Below, one piece after another: positions 53,089-61,858 of a stretch of DNA of 64,000 bases; position 1 is the stretch's first letter; each line of letters opens with the position of its first letter. The stretch comes from Oscillospiraceae bacterium (GTDB lineage Bacteria; Bacillota; Clostridia; Oscillospirales; Acutalibacteraceae). The position numbers and the translations under genes are program-made. The notes beneath the pieces were generated by a model, which searched no databases, had not been told where the DNA came from, and worked only from the letters and a program-made list of their open reading frames with translations. The DNA lies in assembly GCA_015066595.1 (NCBI GenBank), contig SVNZ01000002.1, positions 62,001 to 126,000 on the forward strand, given 5' to 3'.

Positions 53089-54429
53089 TCACTCCGTTTC
53101 TAAAATTTCTGTTATTTTGCTTGATACAAGCGGTATGTAATATGTATAGTACCCCAGTTGATTTGGGTGCACAGAATCACCGTAAACACATTTTTTTGTA
53201 TGCTTAGTGTACTTGTTTTTTATATCAACATCATGGGTGCTGAAATCGGTATCACTAAAGATATCTACAACCGGGATTTTCCACTTTTCACAGATATCCA
53301 GCGCCAACTCTCCGTAATGAAGCTCGTTTCGCTCAAGCGAAAACTCCATATTATGAGCTCTTATATACAAAACCGGTGTATTTGGATAGTTATCTAAAAG
53401 AATTCCAAGCGCATACTCCATTCCGTTGCAAAAGTCTTTTCTACCGTGTACTCCGTACTCAAAGTCTTCTGATATTTCTCCCGGCTTTACTTTTCGCATA
53501 TCATTTGTGCCGCCATCCATCAGTATGATATCAGCTCTTTCCCCTGCACCTAATGCAGAAAAAATCTGGTTAGAAATCTGGCTACTTGTGTCTGTATATC
53601 CAAAAGTCGCACCGCTTACCGAATAGTCAACCGGTATCATCATATATTTTTCAGCTAACAACTCAGCAATACCCTTACCGTTGTTACCTTCCCCATACAT
53701 TATACTGTCGCCAAAAGTAAGAACGGTTTTATCCTTCAGAACGCTTATCATATTAAGTTCACTGAGTACCTCCTGAAACTGTTCGTTTGTGACATAGCCA
53801 TCCTGATTAAAGCAATTGTTGTCATCAAGTTCAAGAAAACCCAGTTCTATACAGGTAGCAACCTCGTTATAATTACTAACCAAGTAATAATCCGCACAAT
53901 TTAATGCATACAACGTATCATAGCCACAAGCTTTTACTAAAGTAGCTGCCAAAAAGCCTCTTTTTAAGGGATCATACTGGTCAAAAGAAGTCCGGAACAT
54001 ATTTATTATCCCGTTTTCGGCAGCAGTGATGAAATATTCGCTACCATCGTAATAATTCAGGTCTTTCACATAATCATATGTGTTATCCGACTGAACCATC
54101 TGTATATCTAGTTTTTCTACAAGAGCGCTTATCCAATCATAATTTGTAACAACATTTTTTGAAAAAGCATTGTTAAGAAAATTCGAATAGCCTTTTAGAA
54201 AAGTATAACTCACATTATGTGTATTTTCAACACTAAGTATATCTACAAATTGTGAGGACAGCTCGTTGCCCATATAATCGATATCATATATAAATCCATT
54301 ATCATCAGAAGAATCCATAGGCACAACAGCACTTTTTACAACAGCACAAGAACAGCAGGAGCATATTACTCCCACTGTCAGCATCAATATCAAAAGAATT
54401 TTCTTAGCTCTTTTGAGTGCAAAACCCAT
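53089..54429 (-). CDS. SGNH/GDSL-hydrolase-domain lipoprotein
   Basis: 446 aa. An N-terminal hydrophobic signal ends in a Cys cluster (CSCCSCA) that gives a lipoprotein-type lipid site. Residues about 35-230 are an unrecognised helical region. The SGNH domain then has LTFGDSIMYGEGN (nucleophile Ser), a Gly in SGATFGY, GGTNDM (oxyanion Asn) and GDSVHPNQLGYYTY (Asp and His). It probably removes acyl or acetyl groups from surface polymers outside the membrane. It precedes a polyprenyl glycosyltransferase and follows the lipid kinase in the same operon, so a wall-glycan or lipid context is likely. Confidence 0.88.
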   Translation of the reverse strand: MGFALKRAKKILLILMLTVGVICSCCSCAVVKSAVVPMDSSDDNGFIYDIDYMGNELSSQFVDILSVENTHNVSYTFLKGYSNFLNNAFSKNVVTNYDWISALVEKLDIQMVQSDNTYDYVKDLNYYDGSEYFITAAENGIINMFRTSFDQYDPLKRGFLAATLVKACGYDTLYALNCADYYLVSNYNEVATCIELGFLELDDNNCFNQDGYVTNEQFQEVLSELNMISVLKDKTVLTFGDSIMYGEGNNGKGIAELLAEKYMMIPVDYSVSGATFGYTDTSSQISNQIFSALGAGERADIILMDGGTNDMRKVKPGEISEDFEYGVHGRKDFCNGMEYALGILLDNYPNTPVLYIRAHNMEFSLERNELHYGELALDICEKWKIPVVDIFSDTDFSTHDVDIKNKYTKHTKKCVYGDSVHPNQLGYYTYYIPLVSSKITEILETE

Positions 54430-54462
54430 GAAAAATTTTCCTATCCTACTATCAATACTAGC

Positions 54463-55371
54463 TTACGGAACAATAATTTTAAATGCAGATGGCATCACCG
54501 TAACAGTTGGATCTTTGATGGTAAAAATTTCGCCATCAAGACCGATGTCTATGCTTTTTTCGTCCTTAAACTGAAGTTTTTTACATTTTTTATGTACAAT
54601 AAACGGAGCTTTTTTGTGACCGATGTGCTCCCCTTTTACGAATATACCCACAAGCTGTGCAAACTGAAAAAGCGAAATCGTCGGTACCGACAAAAAGTCG
54701 ATGTTGCCATCATTAAACTGAGCAAGCGGAGTCGCCTTGAATCCACCACCGTAAAACTTACCGTTACCGGCTACACACATCATCTGCGTTTTGTAACCCT
54801 CTGGAATTTCAATTTTCTTTTCATCAGCGTACGGTACAAAAGTATGCTTACGCTTTGAAAACAAGCAATATACAAGCGCTACCTTGTACGCCGCAGGACC
54901 CGTCATAAGCGGAAAACGCTTTATTTTCTGGGCCTGCTTTGCAACAGCACAGTCATAGCCGACAGAAATAGTATTCATCGCATAGTGACCACTACATTCA
55001 AGCAGGTCAATCGTTTTTATCTTCCCTTGAGTCATTTTTTCAAGATCCAAAAAGTCCTCAATATCTCTATCAAAGCTTTTGACAAAATCGTTGCCCGTGC
55101 CCACCGGCACAACACCCAAAGCACAGTTATCAAAGCCGACCATTCCGCACATAGCCTCATTCGCTGTACCGTCACCACCACAAGCATAAACTCTGACAAA
55201 ATCATTACTCGAGCTTACATACTCGTGTGCAATACGTTGTGCATCTTTCGGCCCTTTGGTTTCTTCTATGATGCACTCTCCGTCAAGCACTAGCTTTGAT
55301 ATCTTTTCTTTTAGCTCACCAACTCGGCTTTTCTTTCCGGCATTGCTATTTAGTATAAACAGATGCTTCAT
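54463..55371 (-). CDS. Diacylglycerol-kinase-family lipid kinase (DgkB/YegS-like)
   Basis: 302 aa soluble kinase. LFILNSNAGKKS begins the catalytic domain, VYACGGDGTANEAM holds the GGDGT nucleotide site, and VPVGTGNDFVKSF the next conserved loop. GGGFKATPLAQFNDG and the C-terminal IGLDGEIF fit. It phosphorylates diacylglycerol or a related lipid. In Firmicutes DgkB recycles diacylglycerol released by lipoteichoic acid synthesis. AAAAGGGG precedes the ATG, 33 nt after maf. Confidence 0.92.
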   Translation of the reverse strand: MKHLFILNSNAGKKSRVGELKEKISKLVLDGECIIEETKGPKDAQRIAHEYVSSSNDFVRVYACGGDGTANEAMCGMVGFDNCALGVVPVGTGNDFVKSFDRDIEDFLDLEKMTQGKIKTIDLLECSGHYAMNTISVGYDCAVAKQAQKIKRFPLMTGPAAYKVALVYCLFSKRKHTFVPYADEKKIEIPEGYKTQMMCVAGNGKFYGGGFKATPLAQFNDGNIDFLSVPTISLFQFAQLVGIFVKGEHIGHKKAPFIVHKKCKKLQFKDEKSIDIGLDGEIFTIKDPTVTVMPSAFKIIVP

Positions 55372-55404
55372 TTTTTACCCCTTTTAAAAAAACAGTATCT
55401 ATTT

Positions 55405-55971
55405 CTAAAGTGATTTCATAAAGCTGCAAAGCTCTCTTTTTAACACCCCGATAGGAAGTCCGACTACATTGTAATAATCACCGTATATACCCTTGACCAG
55501 AGTTTTGCCCTTAGACTGTACTCCATAAGCCCCTGCTTTGTCCATAGGGTCTTTTGTTGCAATATAATCATAAATTTCCTTGTCAGTTAATTTGAAAAAC
55601 TCTACCTCAGTTTCTACCGAAAAGCTGTGACTTTTGTTACCGCAAACTATAGCACAGCCGGTACACACAATGTGTCTTCTGCCTGACAAGAGTTTGAGCA
55701 TCCTATATGCTTCTTTTTCGTCTTTAGGTTTGTTGAGCACCATCTCATCGACAACAACCACCGTGTCACTACCGATGACAATATCTTCTTTGTGATGTGC
55801 TGCAACATCGCTTGCTTTTAGCATAGCCAAAACTTGTGGCACCTTCAACGCAGGCGTGCCATCGGGTACAATTTCCTGTGCGTTTGACGGTTCTATCACA
55901 AAGTCAGAAACGATATCTTTGAGCAGTTCTTGACGTCGAGGTGATTGTGACGCCAGTATCACTTTTTTCAT
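55405..55971 (-). CDS. maf: Maf-family nucleoside triphosphate pyrophosphatase
   Basis: 188 aa. LASQSPRRQELL at the N-terminus is the Maf signature, followed by GSDTVVVVD, MLKLLSGRRHIVCTG and DKAGAYGVQSKG with the catalytic acid. Maf proteins hydrolyse non-canonical or dTTP/UTP-type nucleotides and affect septum formation. The frame begins at 55986, but AAAGGAAA precedes ATG 55971 with standard spacing. It appears to lead the maf, lipid kinase, GDSL lipoprotein and glycosyltransferase operon. Confidence 0.95.
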   Translation of the reverse strand: MKKVILASQSPRRQELLKDIVSDFVIEPSNAQEIVPDGTPALKVPQVLAMLKASDVAAHHKEDIVIGSDTVVVVDEMVLNKPKDEKEAYRMLKLLSGRRHIVCTGCAIVCGNKSHSFSVETEVEFFKLTDKEIYDYIATKDPMDKAGAYGVQSKGKTLVKGIYGDYYNVVGLPIGVLKRELCSFMKSL

Positions 55972-56011
55972 ACACTTTCCTTTCATAAAAGAAAAAGCTA
56001 TTTCCTCTTAT

Positions 56012-56078
56012 ACACAGTAAAAAACTGTGTCGGTCTTATTATCATACCGATTATAGCACAAAGCCCATAAAAAACAAA
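56012..56078 (-). promoter_or_regulatory. Promoter and leader hairpin of the maf operon
   Basis: Minus-strand TTTGTT (56073-56078), 17-nt spacer, TATAAT (56050-56055). Downstream in the leader ACACAGT (56012-56018) and ACTGTGT (56024-56030) form a perfect 7-bp inverted repeat with an A5 centre. The rest of the roughly 220-nt gap to the WYL gene is AT-rich with nothing else recognised, and I did not find a clear terminator for the WYL gene. Confidence 0.55.
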
Positions 56079-56206
56079 TACAAATACACAAAAATTAAGC
56101 ATAAAAACACGTCCTTTTTCAAAACTTCGGAGTCTGCACTCCTTATGCCTTGATTATACAAACGCAATTGTACTATAAAACGGACTTTGCTTTTTATGTT
56201 ATGTAG

Positions 56207-57214
56207 TTATTTATATAAACTTTTAATATCTTCAATATAAGTTAAGAACTCGTCTTTTGCTCTTTTTGGTTCTATGATCTTTGCTTTGTCCTTGAGTGCA
56301 AAAATCCACCCGTAGAAGTTGGGCGACAGCATCACCTTAGTGCTTATATCAAAAGTGCCATCGCTATTTTTACTGATAGGCACGTTTTTGGAAAATCTGT
56401 CAACTACAACACCGACGAGCGAGTTATCAAAACGCAGTTTAACATCGGTGAGTTCTCCACCGAACATTCCGAAAATTTGCTTTGAATATACCGCCATATC
56501 AAACTTGTTAAAAACATCTTTTCCGTCACGTTTGGTTTTTTGCAACACCTCAACGTTCTCCATTTTGTCAACTCGAAAATGCTTTATCATTTTTGCGTTT
56601 GAGTCATACGCAATGAGGTAGTAATTTTCATCGTCCCACGAAAGTGCCCACGGAGAAACAATGTATTTTTCACCGTTGTTGCGTCTGATTTTTTCAACCT
56701 TTTGAGCAGAGCTTTCAGTGATAGCCCACTTGTAATAGTAAAAGCTGATTTGATTGCCGCTGCTTATAGCTTCGTGCAAGCTGTCAACGCTATAGTATAT
56801 TTTTTCGTTGAGAGTTTTCACTCTGTTAGAAACTACTACCTGACGCTGGAGCTTCTTTGCATCATTCCTGCTTGCGAGATTCTCGAGCTTTTTGATGAGC
56901 TCATTAGACTTTTTCAGTGTGATAAACTTTGAACTCTGGACAGCATCGACAAGCAGTTTCAGCTCCGGTAACTGGAATTCTCTATCCCCTAAAAAGTACT
57001 CTACTGTACGACTTTTTACAGAGCAGATTTCGTATCCGAAAACACGTAGCGACTCAATATCGTCGTAGATACTCTTACGCTCTGCACTGATACCGTTTGA
57101 ATCGAGATATGAAATAATCTGTTGTACTGTAACGCGATTATTCTCGTCTGTTTTTTCAGTCAGAAGCTTTAATATATACAAAAGCTTGAGCTTTTGTCTG
57201 GGTTTTTTAGGCAT
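56207..57214 (-). CDS. WYL-domain transcriptional regulator
   Basis: 335 aa. The N-terminal winged helix-turn-helix (about 1-75) has QKLKLLYILKLL and VTVQQIISYL. The WYL domain (about 140-230) shows ISFYYYKWAI and YIVSPWALSWDDENYYLIAY, the conserved ligand-binding pocket segment, given here as one 20-residue block. A WCX-like C-terminal extension (240-335) follows. Such proteins sense nucleotide or nucleic-acid ligands and regulate genes. It is downstream of the AEC transporter by 22 nt, with AAAGGAG before its ATG, so it may control that transporter. Confidence 0.92.
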   Translation of the reverse strand: MPKKPRQKLKLLYILKLLTEKTDENNRVTVQQIISYLDSNGISAERKSIYDDIESLRVFGYEICSVKSRTVEYFLGDREFQLPELKLLVDAVQSSKFITLKKSNELIKKLENLASRNDAKKLQRQVVVSNRVKTLNEKIYYSVDSLHEAISSGNQISFYYYKWAITESSAQKVEKIRRNNGEKYIVSPWALSWDDENYYLIAYDSNAKMIKHFRVDKMENVEVLQKTKRDGKDVFNKFDMAVYSKQIFGMFGGELTDVKLRFDNSLVGVVVDRFSKNVPISKNSDGTFDISTKVMLSPNFYGWIFALKDKAKIIEPKRAKDEFLTYIEDIKSLYK

Positions 57215-57236
57215 AAAAAACGTCTCCTTTTCAGCT

Positions 57237-58163
57237 TCAGCTTAAATATCCTGCAAGTCCTACAATAAGTGGCATAGTCACAAGCGACAACAGTGTTGAC
57301 GCTGATACGATAGATACAGACAACTCTGTATCATGACCGTACTTTGCAGACATCATCGTTGTGATCGCCGCCACAGGTGATGACACCGATATAACGAGCG
57401 ACACAAGCATCGGTCCTTTTATACCGCACAAAAGCAGAAGCAGCAAAGTGATGAGTGGCAAAACCACAAGCCTGAGTGCCATCGAAATATATGACCACAC
57501 ATCGGTGAATGCTTTTTTGAGATTTGCATTAGCAAGATAAAAGCCGATGATAAGCATAGGCACCGGAGAATTCAGTGCTGCAAGGTAGTTAATCGGCTGA
57601 GCAATAACACGTGGCAACTCTACAGAGCACAAAAACAGCACTACACCAACAAGCGTCCCGATGATACCGGGGTTGATGAGGATTTTCATTCCTGATGCTT
57701 TGTCGTTGTTACCTTTCATCGTAATGATACCGTATGACCATACGAAGATGTTGAATATCGCAACAAAGCTTGCTCCGTAGAACACACCATCATCGCCGAG
57801 CAATGCTTGCTGAAGCGGTAGCGACATATATCCGCAGTTAGAAAAAACCGTAGCAAATTTCAAGATACACGCTCTGCTGTGGCTCTGACTTTTGTACAAT
57901 ACCTGTGCAACCAAAACGCTGAAGAAAAGTATCACAGCAGAAGCAAATGCTGACACCAACAGCTTTATGAGCATCGTCACATCGAACTCACGCTGAAAAG
58001 CACTGATGATAACACACGGTGTCACAAAGTAGAAAACAATATCAGCCATAACCTTTGAGCCGGCTTCAGTGATGAGTTTTGTTTTTCCACATATAAAACC
58101 GACTGCTATCAAAACAAACAGAATAAGTACCTGTTCGCCAACTGTCAAAAAACTGCTTAACAT
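57237..58163 (-). CDS. AEC-family (auxin efflux carrier-like) transporter
   Basis: 308 aa with about ten membrane helices in two five-helix halves. VLILFVLIAVGFICGK, then VTPCVIISAF, SNCGYMSLPLQQALLG and INPGIIGTLVGVVLF are typical of the AEC/MleP group that exports organic acids or amino acids. The frame runs back to 58199, but AGGAG is spaced 5-6 nt from ATG 58163. A promoter (TTGTTA, 17 nt, TATAAT) lies 70 nt upstream. Substrate unknown. Confidence 0.92.
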   Translation of the reverse strand: MLSSFLTVGEQVLILFVLIAVGFICGKTKLITEAGSKVMADIVFYFVTPCVIISAFQREFDVTMLIKLLVSAFASAVILFFSVLVAQVLYKSQSHSRACILKFATVFSNCGYMSLPLQQALLGDDGVFYGASFVAIFNIFVWSYGIITMKGNNDKASGMKILINPGIIGTLVGVVLFLCSVELPRVIAQPINYLAALNSPVPMLIIGFYLANANLKKAFTDVWSYISMALRLVVLPLITLLLLLLCGIKGPMLVSLVISVSSPVAAITTMMSAKYGHDTELSVSIVSASTLLSLVTMPLIVGLAGYLS

Positions 58164-58231
58164 ATTATCTCCTTTATCGCATATATCTATATAAATCAAA
58201 TTTTATAAGTCCAATAACTCGTACTGTGATT

Positions 58232-58260
58232 ATTATACCACCGTGCCTTTCATATAACAA
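58232..58260 (-). promoter_or_regulatory. Promoter of the AEC-WYL operon
   Basis: Minus-strand TTGTTA (58255-58260), 17-nt spacer, TATAAT (58232-58237). Confidence 0.7.
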
Positions 58261-58493
58261 TACTAACTATAGTAAAATAATACATTTTTCACACACATAT
58301 ATAGTTCAATTCGCACAGAAAAAGCTTATTTTATGTATTTTTTGCACAATACGCATAGGATAATTTTAGTGAATATGCTAGATAAAAAAAGGATAGTCTA
58401 CAAAAAAAGACTAATTTTCGTTGTGCTAAACACACAAAAAGAAGCACAAAAATCGCTTTGTTTAGTCAATAAGCCAAATTTGTCTGTAATAGT

Positions 58494-58522
58494 TTGATTT
58501 TGAGATTTTTAAGTAATATAAT
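58494..58522 (+). promoter_or_regulatory. Promoter of the Lys/Ala/Thr-rich protein
   Basis: TTGATT (58494-58499), 17-nt spacer, TATAAT (58517-58522), with a leader of about 73 nt. Confidence 0.75.
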
Positions 58523-58601
58523 TAGTTTGCAAATGAAAATTTGCTCTAAATTTGTTTTCATGCATATTCTAAATATTTATTTTGAAAGAAGGAACTAGAC
58601 A

Positions 58602-58967
58602 ATGGCTACAACAAAGAAAACAACAACTACAACAGAGAAGACAACAACAAAGAAGGCTGCTGCTCCAAAGGCTACAGCTACTAAGGCTACAGCTACAAAG
58701 GCTACAACAGCTAAGAAGACAGCTACTAAGGCTACTGAGAAGAAAGCTCCTGCTAAGAAGCCAGCTGCTAAGAAGACTACTGCTAAGGTAGATCTCTACA
58801 TCCAGTTCGGTGGCGCTACAGTTGCTGTTGCTGACATCGAGAAGAACGTTAAGAAAGTTGTTAAGGGCAAGAAGGCTTACACAGTATATGTTAAGCCAGA
58901 AGAGTCAAAAGCTTACATCGTTGCTGACGGTGAAACAACAGGTATGGACGTATTCTTCTGCGAATAA
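58602..58967 (+). CDS. Lys/Ala/Thr-rich, histone-H1-like protein with a DUF6465-type C-terminal domain
   Basis: 121 aa. Residues 1-63 are almost only Lys, Ala, Thr and Pro in imperfect KATATKATT-type repeats, resembling the tails of histone H1 and bacterial Hc1-like proteins. Residues 64-121 form a compact domain (VDLYIQFGGATVAV, YVKPEESKAYIVADG) of the kind named DUF6465. Lysine codons are mostly AAG and alanine GCT, unlike the AAA-rich neighbours, which suggests strong expression. AAGGAAC precedes the ATG, and the gene has a near-consensus promoter and a strong terminator. DNA or RNA binding is an inference from the basic tail. Function unknown. Confidence 0.8.
   Translation: MATTKKTTTTTEKTTTKKAAAPKATATKATATKATTAKKTATKATEKKAPAKKPAAKKTTAKVDLYIQFGGATVAVADIEKNVKKVVKGKKAYTVYVKPEESKAYIVADGETTGMDVFFCE
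58668..58711 (+). repeat. 15-nt tandem repeats in the basic tail coding region
   Basis: AAGGCTACAGCTAC-type units recur at 58668, 58683 and 58698 with a 15-nt period, encoding the Lys-Ala-Thr-Ala-Thr repeat. Confidence 0.8.
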
Positions 58968-58982
58968 TTTTATATTATAAGC

Positions 58983-59022
58983 AAAAAGAGGCGAAGCAGA
59001 TTTCTGCTTCGCCTTTTTGTTT
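58983..59022. terminator. Bidirectional terminator
   Basis: GGCGAAGCAG and CTGCTTCGCC form a perfect stem flanked by A5 and T5 runs (58983-59018), between convergent genes. Confidence 0.92.
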
Positions 59023-59036
59023 TGTAATAGAAATTT

Positions 59037-60977
59037 TTACTCTGTAGCTTCTTGTACTAGTGTTTCAACAACCTGCGTTTCTTTTGTTGTTTCAACCACA
59101 TTTTCTGTCACTTGTGCAACAGCTTCTGTCTGAGGCTGTGTCTCAGGCTCAGTTGGCTCAATCATCATATATGGCACTGTCCAGCCAGCCTTATTGTAAG
59201 CGCTTGTGTAGGACTTTCCGGTTGAAGAAATACATCTAACTGTGTAAGTATATTCTGTATTTTCTTTAAGTCCTTTGTGTGTATAACTTGTCGAAGTTGT
59301 ATCTTTGAGTTTTTTCCACGAAGAACCATTTTTTACAAATACTCTGTATTTTGCAGCACCTGACACTTTACCCCAGGTTAGTTTTATCCCGCTACTGCTC
59401 TGTGTAGTTTTTTTGATAACAGGTGAAGCGATATATGTTATAGGCTTGCCATTTGCATCAAATGAGCTGATACGCGTTTTGCTGTCGCTTGACATACACG
59501 CTACTGTATAAGTGTACTTCACACCTGACTTTGCACTTTTGTGTGTAAACGAAGTCGAAGTTGTATCGCCGACTTTTGTCCAGCTCTTGTACTCGCCGCC
59601 CTTTGCATACACACGATAGTTATTAGCACCCGTGACAGCTTTCCAAGTCACCTTGACGCCATCAGTTGTGTTCTCTACTTTTGATAGAGTAGGTGTTGCT
59701 ATATATGTAATGCTCTTACCTTTTGTGTCATATGCAGAAGAATATGTTTTTCCTGATGCTGTTGTACATCTTACAGTATAGGTATATGACTTATTTGACT
59801 TAACATCTTTGTGTGTAAAAGTAGTAGACGTTGTGTTTGCTATAGTTTTCCAGCTACCGTTTGACTTAACATACACTCTATATTTTTCAGCACCTGAAAC
59901 TTTTCCCCATGTGATTTTTACACCATCTTTTGCATTACCTACTTTTGTAATAGCTGGGGTTTTCAGATAATTAAAAGTCTTACCTGTTTTATCATATGCA
60001 CTTACAGCGTACTTTCCGTTTGCACTAAGGCATTTTACTGTGTAGGTGTATTTTTTCCCTGCTACAGCTGTCTTGTCTACAAACGATGTGCTCGTAGTGT
60101 TTCCCAGTCCCTTCCAGCCTGAGGATGTTTTTCTGTAGACTCTGTATCTCTTGGCTCCAGATACTGCACCCCAGGTGACCTTCACTCCGTCGGCTCTCCC
60201 TTCAAACTTTTTGAGCTTTGGAGTAGAAAGTAGATTTGTTTTGAGCTTGAACGCATCGTATGACGCTGAAAGCTGGGATTTTTTCTTACTTTTTGAGTAA
60301 GTACTCCACTCTTTCATATTGATCTTTTTAGTTGTCATATTTGCATCGACATAGCTCTTTTTCATATTCTCACAGATATCAAGATAAGAGTTATAGTCCC
60401 AGTATTCTGTTGAACCAATTTCACCATATGAATGATGGCTGTCAAGATAGTACTTTTTGTTATTCAGACACAGTACTCCTGTATAGTAATAAATATCGAG
60501 ACGGTTATCATCGTCCATATACATTCTGAATTTCTGCTCAAGCCACTCTTTCGAGGATATGTAGCACATTGATTCGCCAAAATATCTGAAACAACCGCTG
60601 TTTTTGTTGTAATATGCATCAAGCGTCATACCAGGATATCCATAGCCACCCTCGTCACCACCGGCAACATAGTACAAATCGCCATTTTCATAAACAATCA
60701 TTTCACGATATACATCACGATAATCACTGCAAGGATAAGAGAGCACAAATTCGGGGTTACCATCAAAGTCGAGGTCGATAAACTCTCCGGTACCATAACC
60801 ATAATAGCCTTTCTCTTTAAAATTCGCTTTGTTATACCAATAGCTTTCAAGCTCTAGCAAAGAGTTGATGATATTATCTTTATGTGATGCTGCACTAGCA
60901 CTAGTGACAGGAAAAACAACAAAAGCACCCAACACCAAAACTACAGCAAGTATCATCGATATTAACCTTTTCATCAT
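59037..60977 (-). CDS. Secreted fibronectin type III repeat protein
   Basis: 646 aa from ATG 60977 (GGGAGGAG spaced 5 nt). The longer frame to 61037 runs through a palindrome at the predicted transcript start. Signal peptide at about 1-30 (MMKRLISMILAVV to SASAAS). An N-terminal domain contains an Asp-rich DLDFDGNPEF segment like the calcium-binding motifs of FG-GAP/VCBS proteins. Four FN3-like repeats follow (about 60230 to 59170), each with GVK(I/V)TWG..SGA..YRVY, TTSTS/TF and YTYTV. The C-terminal tail is Thr/Glu/Gln/Val-rich with no sorting signal or anchor seen. Binding of a surface or carbohydrate partner is plausible. No catalytic domain recognised. Confidence 0.88.
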   Translation of the reverse strand: MMKRLISMILAVVLVLGAFVVFPVTSASAASHKDNIINSLLELESYWYNKANFKEKGYYGYGTGEFIDLDFDGNPEFVLSYPCSDYRDVYREMIVYENGDLYYVAGGDEGGYGYPGMTLDAYYNKNSGCFRYFGESMCYISSKEWLEQKFRMYMDDDNRLDIYYYTGVLCLNNKKYYLDSHHSYGEIGSTEYWDYNSYLDICENMKKSYVDANMTTKKINMKEWSTYSKSKKKSQLSASYDAFKLKTNLLSTPKLKKFEGRADGVKVTWGAVSGAKRYRVYRKTSSGWKGLGNTTSTSFVDKTAVAGKKYTYTVKCLSANGKYAVSAYDKTGKTFNYLKTPAITKVGNAKDGVKITWGKVSGAEKYRVYVKSNGSWKTIANTTSTTFTHKDVKSNKSYTYTVRCTTASGKTYSSAYDTKGKSITYIATPTLSKVENTTDGVKVTWKAVTGANNYRVYAKGGEYKSWTKVGDTTSTSFTHKSAKSGVKYTYTVACMSSDSKTRISSFDANGKPITYIASPVIKKTTQSSSGIKLTWGKVSGAAKYRVFVKNGSSWKKLKDTTSTSYTHKGLKENTEYTYTVRCISSTGKSYTSAYNKAGWTVPYMMIEPTEPETQPQTEAVAQVTENVVETTKETQVVETLVQEATE

Positions 60978-61016
60978 AAACACTCCTCCCAATGAACACG
61001 TGTATTTGTCTGCGCT

Positions 61017-61037
61017 GTGTCTACCATTTGTAGACAC
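61017..61037. promoter_or_regulatory. Palindromic operator or 5' hairpin at the FN3 gene promoter
   Basis: GTGTCTAC (61017-61024) and GTAGACAC (61030-61037) are perfect inverted repeats around 5 nt, placed right at the predicted transcription start. Confidence 0.5.
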
Positions 61038-61041
61038 TTAT

Positions 61042-61070
61042 ATTTTACCATCCATACTCTGCATTGTCAA
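61042..61070 (-). promoter_or_regulatory. Promoter of the FN3 protein
   Basis: Minus-strand consensus TTGACA (61065-61070), 17-nt spacer, TAAAAT (61042-61047). Confidence 0.8.
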
Positions 61071-61105
61071 TAATTCTGACACGTATTTTTATTAAAATCA
61101 TAAAA

Positions 61106-61145
61106 AGAAAAGCGGTTCACCCTAAGTAGTGAACCGCTTGATTTT
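61106..61145 (-). terminator. Terminator after the small membrane protein gene
   Basis: AAGCGGTTCAC (61110-61120) and GTGAACCGCTT (61129-61139) form a perfect 11-bp stem with a T run on the minus strand. Confidence 0.9.
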
Positions 61146-61152
61146 TGTTTTG

Positions 61153-61767
61153 TCAAACCTGACGATTATGTATCTCTTCAAGGATAGAATCGATATCATC
61201 AGCAGTAGACTCAAATACATCAGAAGCGTCTGTTGTATCCATCTCTGTCAGCACGTCTTCAAACTTCTGTGGCATTTCAATTTCATCGAAGCTAAAGTCT
61301 GTGCTTGATTCGTGTTTGTGAGCCGATGGCTTTACACTCTTTGGCACTCTTTTTCTCATATGACCACTGACGCTCTTGTGTGATTTTTGAGGCTTTTCCT
61401 CTTTTTCAGGAACCCTTCCGCTGAGCATCTCACCCAAAGTAAGCCCCAAATATCCGCATATAAAGTATGATACTAAAAATATAATTGAGTTAAGTACAGA
61501 GTCTCTGATATTTCCATACAAAAGCATACTGGGAATAAAGAAAATCGGTGCAACCAAAGATAAAAAGAAGTCGCTCTTCTTCTTATATGCATAGTGAAAA
61601 CAGCTTCCTAAAGCAGCTAGCGGAAAAAGTCCCATATATACTATCTGGTTGAAAACACCACTGCTTTTTGTAAACACAAGGATAGCAGGAAAAAATAAAT
61701 ATAGCACTCCGATAATAATAATATATGGTAAAAACTCTTTAATTTTCTTCTCAAAGATGTCGTCCAT
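61153..61767 (-). CDS. Small membrane protein with an acidic cytoplasmic tail, function unknown
   Basis: 204 aa. Four hydrophobic segments (about 12-32, 40-58, 66-84, 90-112) are followed by a basic His/Lys/Ser linker (about 115-150) and an acidic Asp/Glu/Thr-rich tail (150-204). I do not recognise a family. AAAGGAG precedes the ATG and a clear promoter (TTGATT, 17 nt, TATAAT) lies upstream. It is divergent from mgtE, with only about 35 nt between the two -35 elements, so shared control is possible. Confidence 0.75.
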   Translation of the reverse strand: MDDIFEKKIKEFLPYIIIIGVLYLFFPAILVFTKSSGVFNQIVYMGLFPLAALGSCFHYAYKKKSDFFLSLVAPIFFIPSMLLYGNIRDSVLNSIIFLVSYFICGYLGLTLGEMLSGRVPEKEEKPQKSHKSVSGHMRKRVPKSVKPSAHKHESSTDFSFDEIEMPQKFEDVLTEMDTTDASDVFESTADDIDSILEEIHNRQV

Positions 61768-61796
61768 TATGTCATCTCCTTTTCAGCAGTCAACTT

Positions 61797-61825
61797 ATTA
61801 TACTCAAAAGTAACGCCAAAATCAA
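61797..61825 (-). promoter_or_regulatory. Promoter of the small membrane protein
   Basis: Minus-strand TTGATT (61820-61825), 17-nt spacer, TATAAT (61797-61802). Confidence 0.75.
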
Positions 61826-61858
61826 GATATAGAGTGTGAATTTTTTGTGTTTGTGCAG

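Larger units (their letters stand above)
58200..58601. other. 402-nt gap between divergent genes
   Basis: It holds the AEC promoter at the left and the DUF6465-like promoter at the right. The middle (58261-58490) is AT-rich without a credible gene. The only structure noted there is a loose inverted repeat TTGTGC/GCACAA at about 58423-58457. Confidence 0.5.

Noticed and set aside
58423..58457. Regulatory site at the TTGTGC/GCACAA inverted repeat
   Set aside because: The arms are short and far apart in an AT-rich spacer and are not placed on a promoter, so chance is likely.
58582..58791. Arg/Gln/Leu-rich open frame of 69 codons
   Set aside because: It is another frame of the repeat-rich 5' half of the Lys/Ala/Thr-rich gene. 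The composition is a by-product of the repeats and it lacks its own ribosome binding site.
59170..60230. Recombination repeat or CRISPR-like array
   Set aside because: The periodicity is protein-level: four diverged fibronectin type III modules of about 90 residues, not DNA repeats with spacers.
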